Below are positions 12,433 to 24,765 of a stretch of 64,000 nt of DNA, in pieces (within the stretch, counting starts at the first letter, position 1; every line of letters starts with the position of its first letter). Location of the stretch: contig CAJQUW010006851.1 in the NCBI GenBank assembly GCA_907163375.1, forward strand, positions 41,831 to 105,830, given 5' to 3'. The position numbers and the translations under genes were made by a program. The stretch comes from Prostheceraeus crozeri (lineage: Eukaryota > Platyhelminthes > Polycladida > Euryleptidae). Under the pieces are notes generated by a model that was not told where the DNA came from, did no database searches, and saw nothing but the letters and a program-made list of their open reading frames with translations.

Positions 12433-14274
12433 CGGGTGCGGCATAAAAAAGTGACTAAATTTAAATGTCGCACAACTTTCTAATTATCCATCAGAAATTG
12501 ACAAAGAAGGTCTCATTTTGAAGCCAATACACCATAATTACCATGAATACCATAAAATTACCATAATCAATATTGCAGTGTTTGCATTTGAGGATGAGAG
12601 TGCAATTTACATGAAAAGCAGATGATCTGAAAATCCAAAAAAAACTAGATGAAAAGAACAACAGCAATCACGCCTTGTAAAAGAACGTCAGAAATTTCCC
12701 ATTTTCCTGTTTTACTTCTTCCAAAGTTTCCAAACATCTTCATTTACTACTTCCAATTCTTCACTTAAACGAGAACCATCATGACGAAGTCTTTCTGTTG
12801 CAGATGATCACATAACATCAAATGGGTGATAGCTGGATCAGCCTTCAGCAATCACGCCTTGTAACCGAACGCCAGAAATTTCGTATTTTCCTGTTTTACT
12901 TCTTCCAAAGTTTCCAAATATTCTCATTTAGAAAAAAGTCATCACAGTTGCTTTTGACCATTATGCTGCATTCAATGCGTTTCTGATGGTTCATGAAGCT
13001 CTTCATAGCACGATCTCTTTATCTCTTTAACAATTTTATAAGGGCCTAGTGCGGATGCTAGTGATGTAGACATTTTACGCATTGTTTAGTCAACTATTGT
13101 TCTCTCTAGTAGTTGTGACAATTCAGTGACAAAATTGAACAAAGATTTCCAGCTATAGACCCGCATGTAATTCCTTCTCATTCCAAATTTGAATTTCCAT
13201 TGTTATAGATAATTCATAGATATGCAATTTATATTGTTTTTTAATAAAGCTAGATGATGTTCTGGGTATTGATTTTTATATGAAAAATTTCTTCTATTAA
13301 GCTATTTGATGCAAAACATCGATCCCTTCATGTACCTGCTAATATTCAGTGTTGCATGATTGAAATGAAAGCTGTTTGGTCATTTGCAACAAGAGTGGGA
13401 GGATTCCCCATAATGATTATCATTCAAGTGAAGAATTGGAAGCAGTAAATGAAGATGTTTGGAGTTTAACTCGAAGAAATGTTTGGAAACTTTGGAAGAA
13501 GTAAAACAGAAAAATGCGAAATTTCTGACATTCGGTTACAAGGCGTGATTGCTGAAGGTTGATCCAGCTATCACCCAATTGATGTTGTGTGATCATCTGC
13601 AGCAGAAAGATTTCGCCATGATGGTTCTCGTTTAAGTGAAGAATTGGAAGTAGGCTAGCTTTTCCGTATTGACAGTGAGAAGCCGTAAGCTTTTGATAGG
13701 TTTATTAGCAGCAATCATGTTTCAGTAGGCAAGCTACCATCATGAGTTATCTTCCGTAATGTATAAGTATACTTGTGAGCATTGCTGTCAATGCTTCGTC
13801 GGTGAAACCCGTCGCGATATTTTCACTAGAATAAACGAACACGTGAAAGGTCGACCAGCATCCGAAATATCCCTGCATGTTCACATCCCAAATAAAGATA
13901 ATTCTAAAATTCTCATTCGCACTCCATACACGAAAATTGCTGAATCATTGTACATAAAGTCATTTCTTCATTCACAGTACCTAATGAATAACCGCAGCCA
14001 ATCACAGCCGCTTTTCCTATATTGATTTTTCTTGTCACATTCCCGCTAGCTTTTCCATTCAGCTGTTGTTCTTTTCATCTAGTTTTTTGGATTTTCAGAT
14101 CCTCTGCTTTTCATGTAAATTGCACTCATCCCCAAATGCAAACACTGCAATGTTGATTGTGGTAATGAAGATGTGTATTGGCTTCAAAATGAGACCTTCT
14201 TTGTCAACTTCTGATGGATAATTAGAAGGCTATGCTACATTTAAATTCAGTCACTTTTCTTATGCCGCACCGTG
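12433..14274. mobile_element. composite inverted-repeat DNA element flanked by TA
   Basis: The ends are inverted repeats: CGGGTGCGGCATAAAAAAGT at 12433 against the complement of ACTTTTCTTATGCCGCACCG ending near 14272. Homology continues through AATTTAAATGT, CTTTCTAATTATCCATCAGA and TTTCATGTAAATTGCACTC. TA lies outside both ends (12431-12432 and 14275-14276). Inside the left half a block of about 185 bp is tandemly duplicated: GCAATCACGCCTTGTAA and TTCCTGTTTTACTTCTTCC occur near 12670 and 12850. The same block appears once, inverted, at 13430-13650. The right half carries a Penelope-type insertion. No transposase was recognised. Confidence 0.65.
13654..14056 (+). pseudogene. Penelope-like element 3' fragment with GIY-YIG endonuclease domain
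   Basis: The frame 13756-14025 encodes NVYKYTCEHCCQCFVGETRR...RINEHV. This matches the GIY-YIG nuclease start of Penelope-like retroelements: a Y-K-x-T-C-x-x-C lead, a degenerate YIG (CFVG), then ET-R and a R-x-x-E-H pair. The fragment 13666-14044 is bounded by the direct repeat GCTAGCTTTTCC (13654-13665 and 14045-14056), a plausible 12-bp target duplication. The host inverted repeat is interrupted exactly here. The reverse transcriptase part is absent, so the insertion is severely 5'-truncated. An upstream stop (LPS*VIFRN) shows decay. Confidence 0.75.
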
Positions 14275-15174
14275 TAGGCTAGAACGCATTAAAGGGATTG
14301 ACACTTCGGTGTATCAGAAGCCTACTTTCAGCGATGTTTACAGTAACTACAGATTGTTTCATAAAAAATGGATCACCCTTAAACATCGCCTTAACTTCAA
14401 CTTTGTCTAACTCCGCCAAACTTGAACGAATTTCTCTGAAATTTGGAAGATATGTCAGTTGTGCTTACTAATATCATTGTTGGAAATTTCAAGCATGAAT
14501 ATTGAGTTGTTTTCCTGTTATAGATAAAAAAAGTAGTAGATAATTTGATCTTCATTTAGCAATGTTACACAAAATCATACCTCACTCTTATAAAATTACA
14601 TTTACTTCCTTTGTTATGTAATATGTTGTTCTGCAAGCCAAAAGCTATCAAGCAAAACAAATATAAAGAAAATCGGTCAATCAGAGCCAGTATAGCACCA
14701 TTATTCATCAACAATAATGTAACTGCTACATGTGATTAACTGGACTGTTCCATAGCTTCCTGACTTCGTTGCGGTGGTGTTGGCAGCACTCCTGATTGCT
14801 TTCAGCTAGAAATCTATCTCTTACCGGTTGAAAACAATACAAAGCACAAATGAACAATAACGAGACTTACGTCACTGTTAAAAAGAGAGTGGAGAAAGTT
14901 AGATCAGTCAAAAATCAACGATATCATCGAATCAATGCCTAGACGAATTGGTAATGTCATTGACAATATGGGTAGGGCCACAAAATATTAGCTTCTTAAG
15001 AACCGTTACTGTATCATAGCTTATCAGATTATATAAGGACATTTAAATATATTAAGGACATGAAATAACATGAAAAATGCTTTCTGTATCATACTTATGT
15101 TATATTTAGTCAAATTTTAGGATGATCCACTTTTTATGAAACGGACTGTACAACACCCTCTGTCGTAAGCACTA
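14275..15174. other. noncoding, no gene seen
   Basis: AT-rich sequence. Only chance ORFs, with no repeat or RNA signal that I could support. Confidence 0.4.
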
Positions 15175-15665
15175 CAAAGTGAAACTTGTAAAGTGTCTAT
15201 GTGATCATGGTCGCCGCCTCTGCTCACCCAACTATCTTGAGAAAGAGTTCAACTTTTTAACTCAAGTTTTTCCGAGGAACGGATCTCCTCTCTGTTCTAT
15301 ACAAAGACATTCTGCTTCTACCTCGAAGCAACTCATCCGTGCAGAAGAAGGTGTTGCTCTTCAGTGCACAATACTCTGGTGAAGCATCTGTGCAAGAAGC
15401 CAGGAGCAAGCCTCTGCTTATGTGGAGTTGCGAGCTTGGTACCGCACAAGAAAATGTTCGTCTAACATGCCCAAAGAACAAGCACTCACGTCTCACCGCT
15501 CTTGTCAGGTTTATTCATTCGATTGCGCTTGCGGAGAATCTATGTAGGACGAACGAAACGAGCTGCTCCCAAAGCTGCTCCCTGCTAGGCCATTACTCGC
15601 CATGCCATGACGTTCTCCACAACTCAGAGTACAGACCATTTCAGGATTGTCAAGCAGTGCCGTCA
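15175..15665 (+). pseudogene. Penelope-like element relic (RT C-terminus and GIY-YIG lead)
   Basis: The frame at 15179 gives VKCLCDHGRRLCSPNYLEKE and then FNFLTQVFPRNGSPL. This resembles the C-terminal part of Penelope-like polyproteins, an R-x-x-x-x-C-S...E-x-x-x-L-x-x-x-F-x-x-N-G-Y-P pattern. After a short break the region 15508-15575 reads VYSFDCACGE in one frame and IYVGRTKRA in the next, which together form a GIY-YIG signature split by a 1-nt frameshift. A stop follows soon after. The copy is decayed and distinct from the 13.7-kb fragment. Confidence 0.65.
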
Positions 15666-16099
15666 TGAGCACTAATTGAGCGGAATTCGTCGCTTCGTAA
15701 GCAAATTTTGGTTTGCTTTACGAAGTGAACATCCTAGACATATTTAGCATAAAAGCATGTAGAGCCCACTAGTGTACTCTAGCGTATACAAAGTAGGCCT
15801 CAACCTACCGCTTCTCATTTTTTCTATCAGAGTTCAACATCTGATAGCAACAAGATTGATCTCTACTTTGGAGAAATCATTTTGATCGAACGGCAAAAAG
15901 GAGTTTCAAATCTATCAACATCTGATTGTTTCAAATTACTCTTCTACTTGTAAAATGGAAAATGCAACTTCTAAATTAATTGTGTAGGTTGTCAATAATT
16001 CCATATTTTGGATTTCAGTTCTTAGTTTGTTAGTTGTTGCATTACCTACAGTGAATCATCATTTTGAAATCGCATCATCATGCTGTATTTGAAATGGAC

Positions 16100-16620
16100 A
16101 GCTTCTAATTAACATGGCATATTTTCCAACATTTGAAGTCTTGAATGTCTTGATGAATTTACGATCGATCAGTTTTCCTCAACTACTGACTCTTTACCAG
16201 TTTTTGCAGAAGGAGACCCTAGGTGATAAGCTGGGAATTATAAAAGTAGCCAAGTCTCCAGGAAAAGCCAGCTCTCCGATTCAATATCCCATTGAATTTA
16301 CCCGATTTTCCACCTTTTATTTCCTCAATAGCGAAACAAATCGGGGATGAAATTACTGAAATTGCAGATTTTCTGGGGACTTTGACTCGAATTTCATCCA
16401 AAGAGCTGAATATTACTCGAAAACGCTAAATTTGAATCCTCCAGAATTTAGAGATTTTGCTCTTTGGATTGATGAAGCTTGGCAGGTGACATCTGTCAAA
16501 TAAATTCAAGATTCCGTGAAGCAATGGGCTGTCACAAATATCCTTGATAGGAGGGAAGATCATTTAATTGAGCGTCCAAAACCTGGCAAACCATGCGCAG
16601 GTTTTCAGAGTGGATTTTAA
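16100..16620 (+). pseudogene. pogo/Tigger-like transposase C-terminal relic
   Basis: At about 16432-16617 one frame reads LNPPEFRDFALWIDEAWQ, a stop, then SVKQWAVTNILDRREDHLIE. This matches the end of Tigger/pogo (CENP-B-related) transposases, where a W-(I/V)-x-x-A-W motif precedes an S-F-K-K-C-G-I-(S/T)-N-A-L-D-G-x-E-D motif. Upstream (16114-16430) two overlapping frames (IKVAKSPGKASSPIQYPIE; IGDEITEIADFLGTLTRI) look like more coding relic with a frameshift, but I cannot place them. No TIRs were identified. Confidence 0.5.
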
Positions 16621-18180
16621 ATGATGACATCTCTCACCCATTTGATTTACATACTAAAGCCATGCCAGCACAATGTTAAAGGAAAGCATCAATGATGTCT
16701 TAAACATACAGATTTAAGGCCTTTTTGTCAATGAATATCACACATATGTTGCATGGTACTTACTACTGTTTTGCAAGTAGTGAGATAGTGACATTTAGGA
16801 GTCAAACTTGCAATACTGAATTCTATTTTGATACATGCCAGTCTAAGGCATTTCATAAATAATCAATTAGTATTCAGCCATCAACAGTTATGCACCATGA
16901 AATTTTGGAATTAAGGATATTATCAATCCGAAGTAAAAACACATTATAATTCATTAAACGCAAAAATAGTTATGTTTGAGATATATAAGTCAACATGGTT
17001 CCATAAAAGATATCGCCCTTAATTATCGTTAAACATACATTTAACATTTATTATGTATATAATAAATATATATTTATAATATTTTTAAATTATACATGTA
17101 ACATTTTACATTAAACATATATTTAAACATCTATCAAAAAGAGAGATTCACGACTGGTATTGCTGGAAAAAAAGTTATTTGACATTTGACATATATATTT
17201 TATCTTTCGCTATGTGACTTAAAGCTCTACATACCAGAGGCATACAAATGAGGATGAATTTGCATCGGGTCTCGCGTATAAAACATACCAACAACTCGTG
17301 TTTCATTGTAAAACAGCCTATCACAGATCAAATAGTTCGTATCGCTGCATACCAATCACATACGAAAGTAAGTGAGCCTTCGTATGAAATACATACCAGA
17401 TCTCTGTAAACACAGGAGAATCTCGCATCAAATGTTAGTTTCAAATTGTACGTGAATTTGGTATATGTTTGTATGTAATTTTCGTATTCTGCGATTTACA
17501 GTGCACAGAACAGATTCTGTAGTAAGACGAGTAGAAGAATTTTCTTGCTAAGAAGTGCACGCTTCTATATTCCTCACGAAGCCACTCTATGATGATATCT
17601 ATGTACAAAAACTTCACAAGAAGCATATTGGATCACTGTGGTCTTCGTTGTTGGACTACATATTAAGGACAACGACAGAATCGAAATGATTAAGAAAAGG
17701 TGCCATTGTTTAATTTGTAGATCTGCATGCGTTTGTAGTGACTTCGAATTGGTGGGCAAATGACGCGTGACTCCTGTGCTGAAGTTTTCTTTGAGAAGAT
17801 CAAGGACAGTAAAATACTTTATCATCTCCCCCATCCAAGTCTAATCAAGCATTGTCCCCATTCAGTCATACTCATTGTTTGTGAACAATGCATCTAGACC
17901 GTGTGGAAGGCTTCAACATGCGATGCCTATGTGACTCACATATCTTCCTGCTTTATTAAATTGCTTGTACAATGTTTATAACTGCATAGCGGTTGTCTGT
18001 TCGCTCTTCGAACCAGGTGTCTTGACTGAAATACATGTCAAATATTTTAAATGTCTGCCCTGCGAGATGATATTTTGATCATCCTTTCCTTTAATCAACA
18101 GCAAACACCAAACATATTCTTTTTTCCCATTTTATACTGGTGTATATAATAACGGACAGTGTTGTACGAGTCAATGAAAA
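16621..18180. other. noncoding, AT-rich
   Basis: No gene seen. A very AT-rich stretch at 17035-17130 repeats TAAACATATATTTAA-like words. The 17220-17420 segment repeats ACATACCA and CATACGAA words (about five copies), a weak degenerate repeat. Confidence 0.4.
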
Positions 18181-18300
18181 AAATTGACGGCGTCAACCAA
18201 TCCTGAAATTGACGGCGTCAACCAATCCTGAAATTGACGGCGTCAACCAATCCTGAAATTTACGGCGTCAACCAATCCTGAAATTGACGGCGTCAATTCA
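18181..18300. repeat. 25-bp minisatellite, about 4.7 copies
   Basis: The unit AATTGACGGCGTCAACCAAT + CCTGA repeats head to tail at exactly 25 bp (GACGG at 18186, 18211, 18236, 18261 and 18286). Each unit contains the near-palindrome TTGACGGCGTCAA. One copy has TTTACGG. The array is short and nearly identical between units, so it is young. Confidence 0.9.
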
Positions 18301-19009
18301 TAGTGCCAATTTTACATCATACTTCATGATCTGTTTCGAAACTCAAACGATAAATAGACTTTGTCGATGCGAATACTTTTTCAGTAGCCCTGAAGATCTC
18401 TCCTTTCGGCACTCCTCACGGACATCAAGACAATGTCAACAGATCCAAAAAGTGAATTAGGAATAAAAGTGAAGTCGATGTTATCATCAAAATGTAAAAA
18501 AACGTACCTACCTGAACAGCTACCTGAAAGTGATGACTCATAGACCTCTCGAAGAAATATCACATCAGGTAGACATAGCTAAACCTTTACTTTGAAGCCA
18601 TTAGCAAACCCATTATTAAGAATATCGAGATTAGGCCTTCCCAACTCCAATATATAACACTGAGCCAAATGATAAATGTCACTTTTTTATATTGTCAGAT
18701 GCGACATTTATTTCGTATTCGAGAAAATAATCGCAAAGTATGTAAAATTTATTATAAAACATTTTGTCAACACTGCACTTAAAAGGCGCATGAACATTTT
18801 GGTCAACGGCGTTCGCACGATTGTTCTTGGCTGGACATGACGCCGATTCAATCGCAGCTCGAGATGGCAGCCCCATCGCCTGTCTAGCTGACGCAGGGCT
18901 AACAACTCTGTTCAGTAAACTCCTCTTTGTTACGAATCCTGCACGAAATTACACACCGATTGTCTTTACTGGAAGTTGACCTCAGGAAACGGTACAAGGA
19001 TCACGATTT
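18301..19009. other. noncoding, no gene seen
   Basis: No supported feature between the 25-bp array and the LINE endonuclease relic. Part of 18830-19009 may be LINE 5' sequence, but nothing shows that directly. Confidence 0.35.
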
Positions 19010-19790
19010 ATGGATTTGCGGAATAAACTACGAATTGTGACATGGAATGTTCTGACCCTTAAGCAGCTTGTCTTCCTTCCTGAGAATTAGCAGAATATCA
19101 CGTGTCAATTGCGAAGCTCGCTGGGCAGATTCTGGTGAGCATGTTGCTGGAGACTATCACTTTCTATGGAGAGGACCAACGGATGGCTCTGGAAGACGAG
19201 GAGTCGCTCTCGCACGTTCTCTCATTGCGCGTCGTTGCTTAGTCTCTTGGCGTCCTATCTGTGATCGTTTACTCATAGCCCGTCTCAATCATCGTTATGG
19301 CAAGCTTCGTCTAATTGTCGGCTACGCTCCAACAAATGCTGGTACTGAAGAAGAAAAAGAAAATTTCAATAGAGAATTGCGTACTCATGTTGCAGCTGTT
19401 CCACATCACGACCTTTCGATTGTCCATCTGGAGCCACTATCTGTGCCTCAAGTCGCTATCTGTACTTGCCGCACATCACTGGCAACAACTTCGTTGACAA
19501 TGTTACGAATGACAATGGTGATCGTCTTCTGGATCTATGTGCATTGACAGATCACTGCATAATCGATACATGGTTGCCCAGAAAGCACATTATTCCTGGA
19601 CGTGGCACAGTAATGACGGTGTCACACGCAAAACCCTCGATCACATTTTGGTCGGTCGCCGCTGTAGTTCATATGTTTCCAACTGGCGTGTATTTCGTGG
19701 ACTCAACTCGGAGATACACGTACAGATCATCGCATGTTGGTCATTACGTGGGGAGAGGGTATCTCCGACCAGGATGAATCACAGATTGTC
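19010..19790 (+). pseudogene. LINE AP-endonuclease domain relic
   Basis: The relic begins in the frame at 19010 with KLRIVTWNVLTL, the first conserved motif of the APE-type endonuclease of non-LTR retrotransposons. Frame changes follow. 19190-19420 gives GRRGVALARSL, RPICDRLLIARL and KLRLIVGYAPTNAG (the AYAPTN motif). 19505-19600 gives NGDRLLDLCALTDHCIIDT, and another frame near 19595-19700 gives TWHSNDGVTRKTLDHILVGR (the TW-S-DG...DHILV motif) and WRVFRGLNSE. The order is correct for one domain, with at least three frameshifts. No reverse transcriptase follows, as the 34-bp satellite begins about 340 bp downstream. It is a dead fragment, probably RTE- or CR1-like. Confidence 0.8.
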
Positions 19791-20127
19791 GTCTTGCAAA
19801 GATGTTGATTTCGGAATAATTGAATCACAAAATTATTGTCAGTTTCGTTAAGTGTCTTATTTTTTTAATGTAAAATCTATAAACTTTTCTGAGCTTTATT
19901 ATATATCATCTGTAAATAATTATTTCAGTAAATTATGCCATCATAAAATAATATATGAAATTGAATAAGAAAATTGGGTATCACAACAATTTGATCATTT
20001 TCAATTTCAGTAATAAAAAGTTATCTTTTGGAAAATCACCATCTCATCGACACCGCCAAAAACTTATTTCACAGCTCATTGAATTGAATCGTTCGTTGAG
20101 CAACTAAACGTTTTTATGCACATAGAG
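19791..20127. other. noncoding, AT-rich
   Basis: AT-rich linker between the LINE relic and the satellite, with no supported feature. Confidence 0.4.
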
Positions 20128-21888
20128 TTCGCTGGCTCGGCAGTTTGATTCGATTATCCGATGTGCTAGCTCGGAAGTTTGATTCGATTATGTGATGTGC
20201 TAGCTCGGAAGTTTGATTCGATTATCTGATGTGCTAGCTCGAAAGTGTTATTCGATTATCTGATGTGCTAGATCGGAAGTTTGATTCGATTATCCGATGT
20301 GCTAGCTCGGACGTTTGATTCGATTATCTGATGTGCCAGCTCGAAAGTTTGATTCGATTATCCGATGTGCTAGCTCGGAAGTTTGATTCGATTATCTGAT
20401 GTGCTAGCTCGGAAGTTTGATTCGATTATCCGATGTGTTTGCTCGGAAGTTTGATTCGATTATCTGATGTGCTAGCTCGGAAGTTTGATTCGATTATCCG
20501 ATGTGCTAGCTCGGCAGTTTGATTCGATTATCCGATGTGCTAGCTCGGAAGTTTGATTCGATTATCTGATGTGCTAGCTCGAAGTTTGAATCGATTGTGT
20601 GATGTGCTAGCTCGGAAGTTTGATTCGATTATCTAATGTGCTAGATCGGAAGTTTGATTCGATTATCCGATGTGCTAGCTCGGACGTTTGATTCGATTAT
20701 CTGATGTGCCAGCTCGTAAGTTTGATTCGATTATCTGATGTGCTAGCTCGGAAGTTTGATTCGATTATCCGATGTGCTAGCTCGGAAGTTTGATTCGATT
20801 ATCCGATGTGCTAGCTCGGAAGTTTGATTCGATTATCCGATGTGCTAGCTCGGCAGTTTGATTCGATTATCCGATGTGCTAGCTCGGCAGTTTGATTCGA
20901 TTATCCGATGTGCTAGCTCGGACGTTTGATTCGATTATCTGATGTGCTAGCTCGGAAGTTTGACTCGATTGTGTGATGTGCTAGCTCGGAAGTTTGATTC
21001 GATTATCTAATGTGCTAGATCGGAAGTTTGATTCGATTATCCGATGTGCTATCTCGGAAGTTTGATTCGATTATCTGATGTGCTAGCTCGGAAGTTTGAC
21101 TCGATTATCTGATGTGCTAGCTCGGAAGTTTGATTCGATTAATTGATGTACTTGCTCGGAAGTTTGATTCGATTATCCAATGTGCTAGCTCGGAAGTTTG
21201 ATTCGATTATCCAATGTGCTAGCTCGGAAGTTCGATTCGATTGTGTAATGTGCTAGATCGGAAGTTTGATTCGATTAATTGATGTACTTGCTCGGAAGTT
21301 TGACTCGATTATCCAATGTGCTATCTCGGAAGTTTGATTCGATTGTGTGATGTGCTAGCTCGGCAGTTTGATTCGATTATCTAATGTGCTAGCTCCGAAG
21401 TTTGATTCGATTATCTGATGTGCTAGCTCGGAAGTTTGATTCGATTGTGTGATGTGCTAGCTCGGAAGTTTGATTCGATTATCTGATGTGCTAGCTCGGA
21501 AGTTTGATTCGATTATCTGATGTGCTAGCTCGGAGGTTTGATTCGATTGTGTGATGTGTTTGCTCGGAAGTTTGATTCGATTATCTGATGTGCTAGATCA
21601 GAAGTTTGATTCGATTATCCGATTCGTCAGCTCGGAAGTTTGACTCGATTATCTGATGTGCTAGCTCGGAAGTTTGATTCGATTATCCGATGTGCTAGCT
21701 CGGAAGTTTGATTCGATTATCGATGTGCTAGCTCGGAAGTTTGATTCGATTATCTGATGTGCTAGCTCGGAAGTTTGATTCGATTATCTGATGTGCTAGA
21801 TCGGAAGTTTGATTCGATTATCCGATGTGCTAGCTCGGAAGTTTGACTCGATTATCGATGTGCTAGCTCGGAAGTTTGATTCGTTGTG
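20128..21888. repeat. 34-bp satellite array, about 52 copies
   Basis: The unit GATGTGCTAGCTCGGAAGTT + TGATTCGATTATCC repeats head to tail. Variant positions recur: TCC/TCT before GATG, GGAAG/GGCAG/GGACG, CTAGCTC/CTAGATC, GTGTGATG in place of ATCTGATG, and the variant ATTGATGTACTTG. Some units are 33 bp (ATCGATGTG). Identical variant strings reappear at intervals, for example CTAATGTGCTAGATC followed by GGACG, which suggests segmental duplication inside the array. Almost every unit contains GCTAGC and TCGA. The array is bounded by GCTGGCTCGG at 20131 and GATTCGTTGTGCCCG at 21888. Confidence 0.95.
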
Positions 21889-23619
21889 CCCGTTAACGGT
21901 AATTGGAAACAATGTTCAGGAAAATTGAAGAAAGATCTATTGAATTTGTTTGAATAAAACTTGCATATTCGCACTTACACCGCAAGGATTCTGAAGATAC
22001 CAAGCATGAACATTTTTGATGAAAAAGTGAGAATATAACATCTTCAGTCAAAAGAGTGAAGTTTTTGTGATAACTTCATGATATCACTAATTTTTTCACA
22101 ATTTTTAACTCACATGTTTTCTTATATTGAAAAGCGAGATTTGTAAAGTGAATGATTTTCATATTTTGGGCAGTGATCATCAAATACAATAACGGATGCT
22201 CTGCTTTCCCATGTCCAACTGTTGAAGTCGACAAATAATGAAAATATAAATTCCAATACAGTACATCATCAAAATTTTAATTAATTCAAAGTAAAACATT
22301 TCAATTTCAATCAAATAGTTGAAAATAGCAGTTTAATTTCAAGTAGTTTTTGATTCTCTCTTGTTTCATGGAGATGGAGATAGCGGTGTTGCCTCAGATG
22401 ATATTAGCCTTGAAAGGGTTAACGCCCTCAGGTCTGTCAACATCCGGATTGAAGATGAAATCATTTTTGAACTATCATTCACTTCTTCTGACTTGGCGGT
22501 CTCAGAACAGCCTCCATTGTGAAAGAAGATGGCGGAGATCACCTGATATGCCATGACAGCGACAAGCTGAGCTGAAAGGAACTGAAACTAAACTGATACG
22601 TGGAAAGCCCTGGAGAGAAGCGTCAGCACTATTCAAACGGTCCACGTCAATGATATAGTCTGTGCATCAAATAATTTTCTCATTCATCGCCGACGCTGGT
22701 CAGCTGCTCTTCAACTCCTCCGTGTAAGTTGCTTCTAATCTGTAGAGAATTCTAAGAATTTCCAATCATTGATTAATCGAACGATATTTCATCAAACCAA
22801 TAGGTTATAAGGATCAAGAATGATCTCAATTGACCTCTTGTTGCAATTACTATTCACTTCTACGTTCTAGACAATGTCATTTCCAATTTCCAGTATTCCA
22901 GTTTTCACACAAGACAATGTCCTTCCTTTCTGTGTATAAAAATTAATTCTCGCGTCCTCTTGTTGACCATTCTGTCTAATATATAACTTTTCATGATTGA
23001 GTCTTATCTTATATTCGACTGAAGCTAATTCGAAGAAAAACCATTTTAAATTAGAGTTTAACTTTTCAGAGAAAGGCACACTTCGAAAATTGCATGTATG
23101 ATTACTGATTGTACAATACTAGTGATTACTGATTGTTCTCCGTTCGTCTGACAAAGTCTTGCACCTGCTGTAATCGATTCTTGCATTTACTGGTGAATTA
23201 CTTCATTTTACAGGTGAGTTACTTGATAACTTTATATTTCTATCTGATAAAATGCTTGCTAACTGTATATGTCATTGCATTGTATAATGACCGGCTCCCC
23301 AAAACTTATTAATAAAGTTTGTAAATAAATTGTGATTGCTGTATGAACAAGAAATTAGTTCAGGAAAAGTTGTTGTTTAATCATCCCATGTTTTAGGTGT
23401 CTCGAGTTCTGGCTACTACAATTACGGCGATTCTCATTATTGCATCAATTGATAGTTTTTTATGACATTTTGTTGCACCTAAGTGTGATAAACTAAGGAA
23501 CAGAAATGAAACATAGACATTCATTCCAAGTACTTCCTGACTTTTTGCGGTACCTGAAAATGTTGAGCTACATACAATCATTTTTATTGTTGTACCAAAC
23601 ATTTAATCTGTTTGTAAAT
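21889..23619. other. noncoding; one open stretch at about 22340-22500
   Basis: No supported gene. On the + strand 22343-22521 is open and reads SLLFHGDGDSGVASDDISLE and then RVNALRSVNIRIEDEIIFEL. It has a protein-like composition but lacks a supported splice context, and stops follow. It could be a relic exon or transposon fragment. The rest is AT-rich. Confidence 0.35.
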
Positions 23620-23800
23620 CAGGGTTGACGTGGTTATGACCCACATTGTGGATTATGTGAGTTTGACTGCTGAGCCATCCCCACACCTCCCAGAGAGCTT
23701 CTATGGGAATTATCATGATTTTTAGCATTCAGTAGAAGCAATCAGAACTGACATTTAATCACTCTGACTCATTTAATCAATTCTGACTTTGAATTATTAA
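23620..23800. mobile_element. relic of the same hAT-like family as 46.86-50.78 kb
   Basis: GGGTTGACGTGG...CCATCCCCACACCTCCCAGA and TAGAAGCAATCAGAACTGAC (near 23725) match the subterminal region at 46870-47000, including ATTTTTGACATTCACTAGAA against ATTTTTAGCATTCAGTAGAA. It is an old partial copy, and its second end was not found. Confidence 0.55.
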
Positions 23801-24765
23801 ACAGCTTACCATCTCACAGCTTAAATTCTATGAAATATCTGTGCTGTTTGACAATGATTTTGATTGACTAATAATGCAGCATTAAATCATGGATTTTTAG
23901 GGCAGTAGTATCAGATATAGATGAGACTGTCTGATATTTCTGCCCGCAAAATCCATGATATAATCTTATTGTATGTACATCTTGAGAAGTCTATGAATAT
24001 TGCAATTCTTGATCGGTGTAAGTCATAGATAATGGAGAGATTAGAAACATTTGATTGACTTTTGTTGAAGTCTATGAATGTTTGCAAATGTGAATAGATT
24101 TGAAATTCAGATTTCTATCTAGAAATGATTTGAAATATTCATTCACCAATTCATTCATTTATGGATTCTCAAGCTAGAGTGACGGACGACGGTTCATGGC
24201 TATCTGGTGCGGTGAGAATTCTGTGTGACAATGGCGGGTATATAGTGGTGCATCATATACCCTCCAATACCGGGGAATAATGCATTTCAAACTCATTTCA
24301 ATCATTTCTATGACCTCCAAAGCCATCGAGAGTGAAATACAATATAGGAATATTGTCATACTTTAGAGGACAATAATGCAGATTATCCGAGGACGCCGTT
24401 CGAGGATATCTGCATGAATTGTTCGATGAAACTATGACAAAATCCTTATTATAATTCATCGAAGGTAGTGTCAGAATATCAGAAAAGCATATTTTTTCAA
24501 TTGAAAAACACGTATAGAAAAGAGAATGAATGAGATGACTGATGACAAGTCGAATTGAGATATTTACAGAATGACAATAAAGTAGAGGTGAAATTAAGCA
24601 ATGACATTGAAATTCGAGATGACACTGTCTGGATGGAGAGGAAATTTTCATTCATATTTGATATGTTTAAGCAAGTCATGATATCATCTGTAAAAGTCGT
24701 TCACCATCATACTTTTGCAATGAAAAATGTTTGAGGCTTGATCAGTGAAAAGCAGATCAGTATAT
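23801..24765. other. noncoding, no gene seen
   Basis: AT-rich. The palindromic pair GATTTTTAGGGCAGTAGTATC...GATATTTCTGCCCGCAAAATC near 23890-23955 could be a small foldback. Nothing further. Confidence 0.35.

Noticed and set aside
22340-22560. Overlapping ORFs on both strands as a coding exon
   Set aside because: The most protein-like frame has no supported acceptor or donor and stops follow; kept only as a note in the region entry.
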